Shown: in pieces, positions 24,779 through 33,118 of the stretch
How the letters are laid out: every line of letters starts with the position of its first letter
How positions within the stretch are numbered: position 1 is the stretch's first letter
NCBI GenBank assembly: GCA_910575165.1
Contig: CAJTDS010000006.1
Location: 1 to 64,000, forward strand
Length of the DNA: 64,000 nt
Reading direction: 5' to 3'
From: Eggerthellaceae bacterium
GTDB taxonomy: Bacteria > Actinomycetota > Coriobacteriia > Coriobacteriales > Eggerthellaceae
Translations under genes and position numbers: made by a program
The notes under the pieces: generated by a model
Seen by the model: only the letters and a program-made list of their open reading frames with translations
Database searches by the model: none
Told to the model about the DNA's origin: nothing

Positions 24779-25537
24779 GTGACCATGGCCTCCCTGCCCC
24801 GACAGATCGTACGCTGCGCCTCCGCCGCAGCGCTCTCCCTGGCCGAACTGGTCTGGCCGACCCGCTGCGCCGCCTGCGACGCCCCCGGGCAGCTGCTCTG
24901 CGACCGATGCCGCAACGCCCTGCCCTACATCGACCCTCTGCTCGCATGCCCGCGCTGCGGCGCTCCCTACGGCGCCGTGCAGTGCAGCGAGTGCAACCGT
25001 GCCACCCTGCAGCATCGGGGGTACGAGCGCTACCCCCTCGACGGGCAGGTGAGCGCCGTCTCCTTCGACGACGCATCCGCGAGAATCGTCAGAACCTGGA
25101 AGGACGCCGGCGAAAGGGCGCTCTCCGCCGTTATCGGAACGTTTGTCGCTCGATCCGTACCTCCATCCTGGATACAGCGCAGCCCTGTCGTCGTCGCTGT
25201 TCCCGCCAGCCCGAACGCCTATCGGCGCCGGGGATTCGATCACGGGTTCGAGCTTGCCTCGGACGTCGCCGAGCGTCTGGGGCTGTCCTGCGCCGCGCTG
25301 CTCGATAGGCCCCGCGCCAAGGACCAGCGCAACCTGACCGGAGCTCAACGTGCATCCAACATGCAGGGACGATTCAAGATCGCGCCGGGCACCGCCTCCC
25401 TGCACCGGCCGCCAAGAGCGGTGCTGCTGGTCGACGACGTGTGCACCACGGGCTCCACGCTCTTCTCCGCAGCCGAGGCCTTGCGCCTTTGGGGTGCGGA
25501 AGAGCTCTACGCTGCCACCTTCGCGCGGGTTTGGTAG
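24779..25537 (+). CDS. comF: ComF family phosphoribosyltransferase-like protein
   Basis: 252 residues (GTG 24779; ATG 24785 is equally possible). The N-terminal zinc-binding region has CAACDAPGQLLCDRC and CPRCGAPYGAVQCSEC. The C-terminal type I PRTase fold has the PRPP-loop motif VLLVDDVCTTGST near residue 220 and the FDHGFELA region typical of ComF. In competent bacteria ComF is a cytoplasmic component of the DNA uptake machinery with a proposed role in handling single-stranded DNA; in others its role is unclear. It stands alone on the plus strand with no other competence gene here. No convincing Shine-Dalgarno site is seen, so translation may be leaderless. Confidence 0.88.
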   Translation: MTMASLPRQIVRCASAAALSLAELVWPTRCAACDAPGQLLCDRCRNALPYIDPLLACPRCGAPYGAVQCSECNRATLQHRGYERYPLDGQVSAVSFDDASARIVRTWKDAGERALSAVIGTFVARSVPPSWIQRSPVVVAVPASPNAYRRRGFDHGFELASDVAERLGLSCAALLDRPRAKDQRNLTGAQRASNMQGRFKIAPGTASLHRPPRAVLLVDDVCTTGSTLFSAAEALRLWGAEELYAATFARVW

Positions 25538-25562
25538 CCGCCGGCGGTCGGCCCGAGCCGCC

Positions 25563-26888
25563 CTACTCCTTTGGTTGGCGCATCGCCGTGACGGCGACGC
25601 CGGCGGCCTCGGGGGCGTCCATGGGAATGAAATGGCGAATCGGCTTCCACTCGCACTTCTTCACCAGCGCGACCAAGGCGATGGGGATGTAGGTCAGCAT
25701 GAAGAAGGGGAACGTGAACATGGACCGGACTTTCAGCCGGTTGGGCGCATGGATGGAGTCCCATTCGACGAAAGTGGTCAGCACACCGAAGGCGAACATG
25801 AACAGGAAGAAGTTGGCAAGACAGAAGAAGATGGAGGACGCGCACGAGATGACCATGGTCTTCAGCGTGATGATCCCCATGGCCGCAAGCAGCAGGCAGA
25901 TGGAGTTGATAGCCACCGACACGATGGTGAGCAGCATGCCCGGGGCGATGGTCATCAGCATGTCGTAGCAGGCGAACCGCGCCCCCGGCGGGTTCGACAC
26001 CGCGCCTTTGACCAGCCGTGCCCCGTAGTTCCAGAATACCTGGTAGAAGCCCTTCGCCCACCGGAAGCGCTGGTTCCAGGAATCCTCGAAGGTGACCGGC
26101 TGCTCGTCGTAGAGCACGGCGGTGGGCGTATAGCTGATGCGCACGCCGCTCAAGATGCTCGAAGCCGAGAACTCGATGTCCTCGGTCAGAAGATGCCATT
26201 TCCAGCCACCGGCCTTCTCGATCACGTCGGCCGCGATGAAAAAGCCGGTGCCCGAGATGGCGCAGCTGGTGTTGAGCAGCAGGCGCGCCTGGTTGAGGAA
26301 CTTCGCCTCGCGCAGGAACCAGACCGCGTAGCCGGCCGAAATCCAGTTGGAGTAGAAGTTCTTGGAGTTACGGTAGCTGGTGGAGGCCTTGGCCCCCGCA
26401 TCGAAGGTCCGGTTCATCTCACGGAAGTAGTTCACGTCAAGCACGTTGTCGGCGTCGAATACGAAGTAGGCCTCGTAGCCGGCATCGGCGTAATGGCTGC
26501 GGATGATCTGAAACCCGTAGTCCAGCGCGTAGCCTTTGCCCACTTCCTTGCTGTTGTGCCTGGTGAACACTGTGGCGCCAGCATCGCGGGCCACTTGCGC
26601 GGTGTTGTCCGTGCAGTTGTCGGCGATGACGAAGACGTCGATGAGCTCCTGCGGGTAGTTCTGCACCTTGATGGAGTGGATGAGGTCCCCTATGACCGGC
26701 TCCTCGTTGCGCGCCGTGATCATGACCGCATAGCGGTGGTTGCGCGTGGGCGTGTGGACGGGAACCTTTCGCGTGAGCACGACGAACGCGTAGTAAAGCT
26801 GATAGGTGTAGCACAGCGTGAAAATCAGAAAGACGCAGAAGTTGAATGCGTCGATGAACGTTATCTGGGACAGTACCTCGTCAAACAC
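25563..26888 (-). CDS. Processive-type GT2 membrane glycosyltransferase
   Basis: 441 residues from GTG 26888, with GAGGAG five bases upstream. One N-terminal helix (about 10-33) is followed by a GT2 catalytic domain carrying the full processive signature: VMITARNEE, IADNCTDNT, FDADN, TEDIEFS and QRFRWAKG (QxxRW). Four to five C-terminal membrane helices follow. This D,D,D,QxxRW set is that of hyaluronan, chitin, PNAG and cellulose synthase-like enzymes, which polymerise and translocate a beta-linked polysaccharide. No partner gene (deacetylase, c-di-GMP receptor) is adjacent, so the product is unknown. It is convergent with comF, 25 bp apart. Confidence 0.88.
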   Translation of the reverse strand: MFDEVLSQITFIDAFNFCVFLIFTLCYTYQLYYAFVVLTRKVPVHTPTRNHRYAVMITARNEEPVIGDLIHSIKVQNYPQELIDVFVIADNCTDNTAQVARDAGATVFTRHNSKEVGKGYALDYGFQIIRSHYADAGYEAYFVFDADNVLDVNYFREMNRTFDAGAKASTSYRNSKNFYSNWISAGYAVWFLREAKFLNQARLLLNTSCAISGTGFFIAADVIEKAGGWKWHLLTEDIEFSASSILSGVRISYTPTAVLYDEQPVTFEDSWNQRFRWAKGFYQVFWNYGARLVKGAVSNPPGARFACYDMLMTIAPGMLLTIVSVAINSICLLLAAMGIITLKTMVISCASSIFFCLANFFLFMFAFGVLTTFVEWDSIHAPNRLKVRSMFTFPFFMLTYIPIALVALVKKCEWKPIRHFIPMDAPEAAGVAVTAMRQPKE

Positions 26889-27196
26889 GGTTGCTCCTCG
26901 GTTGCCACAACATCGCCCGAGCCGCCGGGGTACGCTGCGACGAGCGCCCTTAGCACAGCTTCCGCCTCTCCTACTCGAGCATCCATGATTATAGTAGCCT
27001 GAAACCCGCTGGGAACTAACATGTTTGCAATGTTGCACATTCTTTCGAATTCAGAGGAAATTCCATAAGATTTAAGCACGCAACGTCCATATTCCTTAGG
27101 GGGAAATCCCAGTTCAAATAGGTTGCGGTAGAAAAAGCCAGTGCTGCGGACCAAAACAGTATCGTCGTTGCCGAGCCGACATTCGTCCGAAAGCAC
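26861..27196 (-). CDS. Possible small protein in AT-rich segment (unrecognised)
   Basis: A 111-codon open frame from GTG 27196, overlapping the start of the GT2 gene by 28 bases. The predicted protein is soluble, without low complexity and with plausible composition (for example YGISSEFERMCNIANML), but no domain is recognised and the ribosome-binding site is weak. The segment 26990-27310 is much more AT-rich than its surroundings. It may be a foreign remnant beside tRNA-Val, or a chance frame. Confidence 0.3.
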   Translation of the reverse strand: MLSDECRLGNDDTVLVRSTGFFYRNLFELGFPPKEYGRCVLKSYGISSEFERMCNIANMLVPSGFQATIIMDARVGEAEAVLRALVAAYPGGSGDVVATEEQPCLTRYCPR

Positions 27197-27313
27197 CGCA
27201 CAGCTCTCTCGGCAAAACGCAACGAAACGGCCGGACGCAGATCAGCGCCCGACCGATCCGGCGCTGCTCTGCAAAAGAAAAGGGCCGGAACAGTGTCCCA
27301 GCCCATGCAATCA

Positions 27314-27388
27314 TGGTGGTCGCTACAGGATTTGAACCTGTGACCCCCGCCGTGTGAAGGCGATGCTCTCCCGCTGAGCCAAGCGACC
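27314..27388 (-). tRNA. tRNA-Val (anticodon CAC)
   Basis: A 75-base cloverleaf on the minus strand with encoded CCA end. The acceptor stem GGTCGCT pairs with AGCGACC, the anticodon stem TCGCC/GGCGG encloses TTCACAC (anticodon CAC, reads GTG), and the T arm ACAGG-TTCAAAT-CCTGT is canonical. The D arm is GCTC/GAGC. Confidence 0.97.
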
Positions 27389-27542
27389 GAATGGTTTGTT
27401 GCTCGCGCAACGTCGATATATATTAGCGATGCGCCGCCCAAAGCGCAAGACCGTTTTCCATCCGTGAAGGAATCTTCACGGGCAGACAGCCCGACGGCGG
27501 TCAAGCAGCCGCGTCTCGGCCTCAAGCGCCCTTCGGCTCGCT

Positions 27543-28247
27543 TCAGGAAGCGCTGCCCCTCGCCTGGGCCGCCAGCCTGAGCGACTCCCTGCTCAGAGGC
27601 GCGCCTTCGGGCACGTAGACTGCCAAGCACGGGAAACTCGGCTTGTTCGACAGGAGCGCTCCTTCGCAAAGGCCACGGGCCCGCTCCTCTGCAGCCAGTC
27701 CCCGGCGCACGTCCGCCTTGGTCAGCCCGGCTCGGCGCAGAGGCGAAACCACACCCGCCTCGGCCAGGGAGACGAACCCCGGACGGCGGGACGGATCGTC
27801 GGTGGCGTTGGTTCCATCGGCCACTACATCGTAGCCGTCGGCCAGGGCTGCAGAGCGCACCACGTCGAAGATGAAGCGCTTGCACAACCGGCACCGGTCG
27901 GGCGGGTTCGCGCAGATGTCGGCCCGAGCAAGCACGTCGGCCTTCACCACGCGCAGGGGCACGTCGAGAAGGCCCGCCACCTGCTCGGCGTCGCGCAGCT
28001 CGAAATCCGGCTGGAACTCCGTCTTCACCAGGTAGGCCGCAACGTCGCAACCGGCCCGGCGCGCAGCGGCCAGCAGGTAGGCCGAGTCGCATCCGCCCGA
28101 GAAGGCCACGGCGAACGACTGCTCGCGGTCCAGGAAGGCGTCCAACGGCTCCGCGACCAGACGCTGCCCCTCGCCCACGATGGGCGTGTCGGCGGAAACG
28201 GCATCGTCGTTGCGTGCCGTCGGCGCTACGATGCCTTGACCGGGCAT
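27543..28247 (-). CDS. larE: LarE, sulfur insertion protein for the nickel-pincer cofactor
   Basis: 234 residues from ATG 28247, which lies one base after the ychF stop (a longer frame would overlap ychF). The PP-loop AVAFSGGCDSAYLLA (about 46-60) activates the substrate carboxylate by adenylation. Cysteines at 119 and 122 (DRCRLCKRF) and 207 (SFPCLAV) include the position of the sulfur-donating cysteine of LarE. The C-x2-C plus distal C pattern suggests the iron-sulfur-type LarE that can recycle sulfur rather than the sacrificial single-cysteine type; this is inferred. It partners with LarB and LarC at 21819-23218. Confidence 0.88.
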   Translation of the reverse strand: MPGQGIVAPTARNDDAVSADTPIVGEGQRLVAEPLDAFLDREQSFAVAFSGGCDSAYLLAAARRAGCDVAAYLVKTEFQPDFELRDAEQVAGLLDVPLRVVKADVLARADICANPPDRCRLCKRFIFDVVRSAALADGYDVVADGTNATDDPSRRPGFVSLAEAGVVSPLRRAGLTKADVRRGLAAEERARGLCEGALLSNKPSFPCLAVYVPEGAPLSRESLRLAAQARGSAS

Positions 28248-28248
28248 G

Positions 28249-29322
28249 CTACACGTTGAACTTGAAGTGCATGACGTCGCCATCGGCCACCACGTAATCC
28301 TTGCCCTCCTGGCGAAGCTTGCCCGCGTCGCGGCAGCCCTTCTCGCCGCCCAGGGCCACGTAATCCTCGAAGGAAGCAGTCTCGGCCTTGATGAAGCCGC
28401 GCTCGAAGTCGCTGTGGATGACGCCGGCGGCCTGGGGGGCCTTCGCGCCCACGGGGATGGTCCAGGCGCGGGTCTCGGTCTCGCCGCTGGTGAAGTAGCT
28501 CTGCAGCCCCAGCAGATGGTAGGCCTCCCGAATCAGCCGAGCCAGGCCGGAATCCGCCAGCCCCAACGCCTCCATGTACTCCTTTGCCTCGTCAGGGTCC
28601 ATTTCCGCCAGCTCGGCAATGTCTGCCTCCACCTTCGCCGAAATGGGCACCGGGGTGCAGCCGTCTATCTGGGGCAGCTCCGCATCAACCGCGCCCTCGT
28701 CCACGTTGGCAATGTAGAGCATGGGCTTCATGGTCAGCAAGTGCAGATCGTAGAGGGCGTCCTTTTCATCATCGGTCAGCTCGAGCGTGCGGGCACGATG
28801 GCCCTCGTTGAGCCCGGCCAGCACCTTGCGGGCCGCCTCCAGCTTCGCCGTACCCGCCTTGTCTCGCTTGGCCTCCTTCTCCAGGCGCGGGATGGCCTTC
28901 TCCACCGTAGCGATGTCTGCCAAGATCAGCTCTGTCTTGATGGTCTCCACGTCGCTTTGGGGGTCCACCTTGCCCGACACGTGGGTGACGTCCGGGTCGC
29001 CGAAGAAACGAACCACTTCCGCGATGGCGTCGGTCTCGCGGATGTTGGCCAAAAACTGGTTGCCCAAGCCCTCCCCCTGGCTGGCGCCGGCCACTAGCCC
29101 CGCGATATCCACGAACTCCACCGTGGCGGGTACGATCTTGGCGGGATGGTCGATGGCGGCTAGCGCGTCCAGCCGATCGTCGGGCACCGGCACGATGCCC
29201 ACATTGGGCTCGATGGTGGCAAACGGGTAGTTGGCGGCCAAACCGCCCTTGTTCGTCATCGCGGTGAACAACGTAGACTTGCCGACGTTGGGCAGCCCCA
29301 CGATACCTATAGAAAGAGCCAT
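28249..29322 (-). CDS. ychF: Redox-responsive ATPase YchF (OLA1 family)
   Basis: 357 residues, normal for YchF. It has the P-loop GLPNVGKSTLF (about 8-18), switch DIAGLVAGASQGEGLGNQFL, the NxxE-type nucleotide specificity loop NVDEG in place of NKxD (ATP rather than GTP), a coiled-coil insertion rich in K and E near 130-170, and a C-terminal TGS domain ending in GDVMHFKFNV. YchF binds ribosomes and modulates the oxidative stress response. larE follows after one base, so they are co-transcribed. Confidence 0.95.
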   Translation of the reverse strand: MALSIGIVGLPNVGKSTLFTAMTNKGGLAANYPFATIEPNVGIVPVPDDRLDALAAIDHPAKIVPATVEFVDIAGLVAGASQGEGLGNQFLANIRETDAIAEVVRFFGDPDVTHVSGKVDPQSDVETIKTELILADIATVEKAIPRLEKEAKRDKAGTAKLEAARKVLAGLNEGHRARTLELTDDEKDALYDLHLLTMKPMLYIANVDEGAVDAELPQIDGCTPVPISAKVEADIAELAEMDPDEAKEYMEALGLADSGLARLIREAYHLLGLQSYFTSGETETRAWTIPVGAKAPQAAGVIHSDFERGFIKAETASFEDYVALGGEKGCRDAGKLRQEGKDYVVADGDVMHFKFNV

Positions 29323-29430
29323 GAGTTAACCTCGTATCCGATCGAAGAAACGACTCGTGTTGCATTACGTTGGTTGCCTATTATAGAACCAAGACGCCAC
29401 CGGTGCGCCCGCGCGCCGCCGAGCGAAGAA

Positions 29431-29463
29431 AAGCTCCCGAGACCCGCAAGGCCCCGGGAGCTT
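29431..29463 (-). terminator. Intrinsic terminator of the NSS transporter gene
   Basis: 9-bp stem (29431-29439 with 29455-29463), followed on the minus strand by TTTTCTTC. It lies 27 bp beyond the stop of the transporter gene. Confidence 0.75.
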
Positions 29464-29489
29464 CCCGAATCGACGACGTCGCCCAAGCG

Positions 29490-30875
29490 CTACATGCTGA
29501 AGAACCCGAACTGCGCGGCCACGTAGGCCACCAGGATGATGACCACCAGCACCGGCGCGATGAACTTGATCATGACGGTCCATGCACCGGCGGCACTGAA
29601 CTTCGACGAGGTGCGCACTTCGTCGATAATGGTCTGCGGCTTGATAATCCATCCCACGAAAATGCAGGTGAGCAGCGCCACGATGGGCATCATTACCGAG
29701 TTGGAGATGAAGTCGGCGAAGTCGAGCATGGAAGAGCCGGGGCCCAAAGGCTCGATGAAGGATAGCCCGTTGTAGCCTGCGTTGATAAAGGAGCCCGCCA
29801 CCAGCAAAAACACGATGACGATGCCGAGAGCCTTCTTGCGGGAGCACTTCAAGCCATCGTGAACGATGGACACCAGCGTCTCGGTAAGGGAGATGGCGCT
29901 GGTGAGCGCCGCGAACAGCACCAGCAGGAAGAACAGAAAGCCGATGATGGTGGCCATGCCCCCCATGTCGGCAAACACCGTGGGCAGCGTGATGAACATC
30001 AGCGACGGGCCTGCCTTGCCCGCCACCGCGTCGCCCGAGCCCATGGCCACGAAGGCAGCCGAGACGATGAGCAGGCCGGCGACGAAGGACACGCCCAGGT
30101 CGAAGAATCCGATGCGGGTCACCGACGAGGTAAGGCTGTCCTGCTTGCGCATGTAGGAGCCGTAGGTGATCATGATGCCCATGGCCAATGACAGACTGTA
30201 GAACATCTGGCCCAAGGCGCTGATGACCAGCTCCGGCGAGAACTTGCTGAAGTCAGGGGTAAGGTAGTACAGAGCGCCGTCCACGGCACCGGGCATCGTG
30301 AGCGTGTATATGGCGATGCCCACGGCCATGATGATGAGCGCCGGCATCATGATGAGGTTCGCCTTCTCGATGCCGCCCTTCACGCCCAGGCCCACCACAA
30401 CGAACACGATGAGCATGAACACGAGCATCCACAGGTAGCTCTCGGCGCTGCTGGTGATGAACCCGGAGAAGAAGTCTCCTCCGTCGGCCAGGGCCGCAGG
30501 CCCCTCTACCAGGTAGGCCGCCGTGTACTTGGTCACCCAGCCGCCGATGATGCAGTAGTACGGAGTGATGATGAAGGGAACCGCCGAAGCGAGCACGCCG
30601 ATGAAGGCGTACTTCTTCCCGAAGGCCTTGAACGCCCCGATGGCGCTTTGGCCGGTCTTGCGCCCCAGCGCGGTCTCGAGCAGAAGCAGCGAGATGCCGA
30701 ACGTGAACACCAGCACCATGTAGGTGAGCAGAAACGTTCCGCCGCCGTACTTCGCCGCCAGATAGGGGAAGCGCCACATGTTCCCCAAGCCCACCGCCGA
30801 TGCAGCAGCCGCCAAGATGAAGGCCCACTTGCCCGACCACATCGAGCGCTTCGCCGCTCCTTGATTCTCCGACAT
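29490..30875 (-). CDS. Sodium-dependent NSS-family transporter
   Basis: 461 residues from ATG 30875 (an upstream in-frame start at 30917 is less likely). About eleven to twelve membrane helices of the LeuT fold. The N-terminal WSGKWAFILAAAASAVGLGN and WRFPYLAAKYGGGTF match helix 1 of neurotransmitter:sodium symporters, including the unwound Na+ and substrate-binding stretch. SLSLAMGIMITYGSYM matches helix 6. Bacterial members usually carry amino acids such as tryptophan, tyrosine or leucine. Monocistronic, ending at the terminator at 29431. Substrate not determinable here. Confidence 0.9.
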   Translation of the reverse strand: MSENQGAAKRSMWSGKWAFILAAAASAVGLGNMWRFPYLAAKYGGGTFLLTYMVLVFTFGISLLLLETALGRKTGQSAIGAFKAFGKKYAFIGVLASAVPFIITPYYCIIGGWVTKYTAAYLVEGPAALADGGDFFSGFITSSAESYLWMLVFMLIVFVVVGLGVKGGIEKANLIMMPALIIMAVGIAIYTLTMPGAVDGALYYLTPDFSKFSPELVISALGQMFYSLSLAMGIMITYGSYMRKQDSLTSSVTRIGFFDLGVSFVAGLLIVSAAFVAMGSGDAVAGKAGPSLMFITLPTVFADMGGMATIIGFLFFLLVLFAALTSAISLTETLVSIVHDGLKCSRKKALGIVIVFLLVAGSFINAGYNGLSFIEPLGPGSSMLDFADFISNSVMMPIVALLTCIFVGWIIKPQTIIDEVRTSSKFSAAGAWTVMIKFIAPVLVVIILVAYVAAQFGFFSM

Positions 30876-31040
30876 TGCCCTACCCTTCTCCTTATCGCCA
30901 CCGACGAACCCGGACACCTCCGTCCCCTAATGGAACGCCGTGGCCGAACGACAATTGCGGATATTGTAGAGGAGCCCGGGGAAACGACGCCCGGGAAGGG
31001 GTTTTCGGGCGCGAGCCTTCGCCCAGCGGCGCAAAAAAAG

Positions 31041-31064
31041 GCGCCGCCCAGTCGCAGGCGGCGC
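31041..31064 (-). terminator. Intrinsic terminator of asnB
   Basis: 8-bp GC stem (31041-31048 with 31057-31064) followed on the minus strand by seven U residues (A-run at 31033-31039), 17 bp after the asnB stop. A textbook rho-independent terminator. Confidence 0.9.
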
Positions 31065-31080
31065 ACCCGAAGCGGATACG

Positions 31081-33066
31081 TCAGCGCTGAGAGCCCTGGG
31101 AAGCGGGGCGGAACCGCTCGTCGCCCCCTTCGAAGAACAGCCGATGCCATAGCAGGAACATGTACACGATCCAGATCTTGCGGGATCGGTCCGCCCCAGC
31201 GCGATGCTCGTCGAGAAGCTCCATCAGGCACTCGGTGTTGAAGAAGCGCTCGGCGGTCGGGCTCGCGAAGGCCCGCTTCACTTGCTCGTAGTAACGGTCC
31301 TGCCGCAACCAGCTGACCACGGGCACCGGAAAGCCCAGCTTCTCCTTCTGGGCCCACTCCTGCGGGATGGCGCGCTCGGCCGCCTCGCGCAGGGCTATCT
31401 TGGTCTGCTGTTCGTTCACCTTCTGGTCGGTGGGAACGGTAGCGGACAGCTCGAATACGCGCTTGTCCAGAAACGGGACGCGGCTCTCCAACGAATGGGC
31501 CATGGACATCTTGTCGGTCTTCAGCAGGATATCCCCCACCAGCCAGAAGAACAGGTCGACGTACTGCATACGCGTGACCTCGTCGAGCTCGGACACCTCC
31601 GCGTAGACGGGCGCCGTGAGCTGCTGGGGGGCCGCCGGCGCCGGCTGGCCGGCTGCGCGCTTGCCCGAGCGCAGCCGCTCGCGCTCCTGCGGGCTGAAGG
31701 CCACGCCGTTGGCGTTTGTGTAGTACCAGTCCTCCGCCGTCTCGCTTGCCCGCTCAAGGTAGTTAGCGCCGCGCACGTGCAGCGCCCGTGCGGCCTTGGA
31801 TGCGCCCCGAAGCAGCCCTTTGGGAGCCCAGGAGAGCTTGGCGTTGGAGAAGGGCACCTGGTAGATGCGGTAGCCGCCGAAGAACTCGTCAGCACCTTCG
31901 CCGGAAAGCACGGCCTTTACCTGGGTTGCGGCAAGCTTGTCCACGAAGTACAGAGCCACCGCCGACGGGTCGGCCGACGGCTCGTCCATATGCCACTGGA
32001 CGGCAGGCAGGCTCTCCCAGTACTCGTCCTCGGTGATATGGTGGCTCGTGTTCGCGATGCCCAGGGTATCGGCCAGCTCGCCGGCCCAGGATATCTCGTC
32101 CCGCTCGCCGCTGTACTCGGAGAATCCCACGGTGAACGTCTTGATGCCGGGGTTCTCCTTCGCCAGGCAGGCCGCCATGTAGCTGGAATCGATGCCGCTG
32201 GACAGAAACGAACCCACCTCCACGTCGGCCACGTTGTGGTAGCGCACGCTTTCACGCATGGCCCCGTCGATGGCCTCCACGGTGTCGGCCATGGGCCGGC
32301 TTCCATCGAAGGCATATTCCGGGCGCCAGTAGCGGCGCACCGACAGGATGCCCTCCTGGCCCACGCGCATGCAGGTGGCCGGCGGCAGCTTGAAGATGTC
32401 CTTGAAGAACGTCTCGTCCAAGGCGCTGAACTGGAAGCACAGGTACTGCTCCAGGGCGTCCTCGTTAAGCCGGCGCTCGTAGGACGGATGCTCCAGAATG
32501 CACTTGATCTCGGATGCGAATACGAACTGCCCGTCCTGCACCGTGTAGTAGAAGGGCTTGATGCCGAAGAAGTCGCGGGCGCAGAACAGCTCGTGGGTCT
32601 TCTTTTCCCAGATAGCGAACGCGAACATGCCGCGCAGCCGGTCGAGCACGGCCTCGCCCCACGCAAGGTAGCCCACCAGCAGCACCTCGGTGTCGGAGCT
32701 CGTCTGAAAGCCCCATCCCTCCTGCTGCAGCTGCTCGCGCAGATCGCGGTAGTTGTAGATCTCGCCGTTGAACACGATGGCCCAGTCGCCGCGCTCGCAG
32801 GCCTTGGCCTGGCCGAGGAAGGGGTTGCCCTGCCCGTCGAGGGCCGGAGAGGTTATCTCGGATGCGTGCTCGCCGGTCAGGCGAACCATGGGCTGGTTCC
32901 CGCCGGAAAGGTCGATCAGCGACAGCCGCCGGTGCCCCAAGGCGATGCCCTCGTCGATGTAGCAGCCCTCGCCGTCGGGGCCGCGATGGGCCATGACGTC
33001 GTCCATGGCCTGCAGGATGGGGAGGTCCCCCTCGGTTGCTTGGGTAAATCCGCAGATACCGCACAT
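31081..33066 (-). CDS. asnB: Asparagine synthase (glutamine-hydrolysing)
   Basis: 661 residues from ATG 33066, so that Cys2 (MCGICGF) is the N-terminal nucleophile of the glutaminase domain. Glutaminase motifs include MAHRGPDGEG, LGHRRLSIDL-like LGHRRLSLIDL and VFNGEIYNYRDL. The synthetase domain has the PP-loop variant FLSSGIDSSYMA near residue 270 and GEGADEFFGGY near 385. It makes asparagine from aspartate, ATP and glutamine. The length (about 660) is that of the larger actinobacterial and Bacillus AsnB/AsnO types. It is monocistronic with GAGGAG about ten bases upstream of the start. Confidence 0.94.
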   Translation of the reverse strand: MCGICGFTQATEGDLPILQAMDDVMAHRGPDGEGCYIDEGIALGHRRLSLIDLSGGNQPMVRLTGEHASEITSPALDGQGNPFLGQAKACERGDWAIVFNGEIYNYRDLREQLQQEGWGFQTSSDTEVLLVGYLAWGEAVLDRLRGMFAFAIWEKKTHELFCARDFFGIKPFYYTVQDGQFVFASEIKCILEHPSYERRLNEDALEQYLCFQFSALDETFFKDIFKLPPATCMRVGQEGILSVRRYWRPEYAFDGSRPMADTVEAIDGAMRESVRYHNVADVEVGSFLSSGIDSSYMAACLAKENPGIKTFTVGFSEYSGERDEISWAGELADTLGIANTSHHITEDEYWESLPAVQWHMDEPSADPSAVALYFVDKLAATQVKAVLSGEGADEFFGGYRIYQVPFSNAKLSWAPKGLLRGASKAARALHVRGANYLERASETAEDWYYTNANGVAFSPQERERLRSGKRAAGQPAPAAPQQLTAPVYAEVSELDEVTRMQYVDLFFWLVGDILLKTDKMSMAHSLESRVPFLDKRVFELSATVPTDQKVNEQQTKIALREAAERAIPQEWAQKEKLGFPVPVVSWLRQDRYYEQVKRAFASPTAERFFNTECLMELLDEHRAGADRSRKIWIVYMFLLWHRLFFEGGDERFRPASQGSQR

Positions 33067-33118
33067 AAGCGCAAAACTCCTCACTGAGATGGTGCGCCTA
33101 TGATACGACGGAGAGCCT

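Noticed and set aside
24597-24782. 61-codon plus-strand frame upstream of comF
   Set aside because: No recognisable feature, weak start context and it runs over the likely comF promoter.
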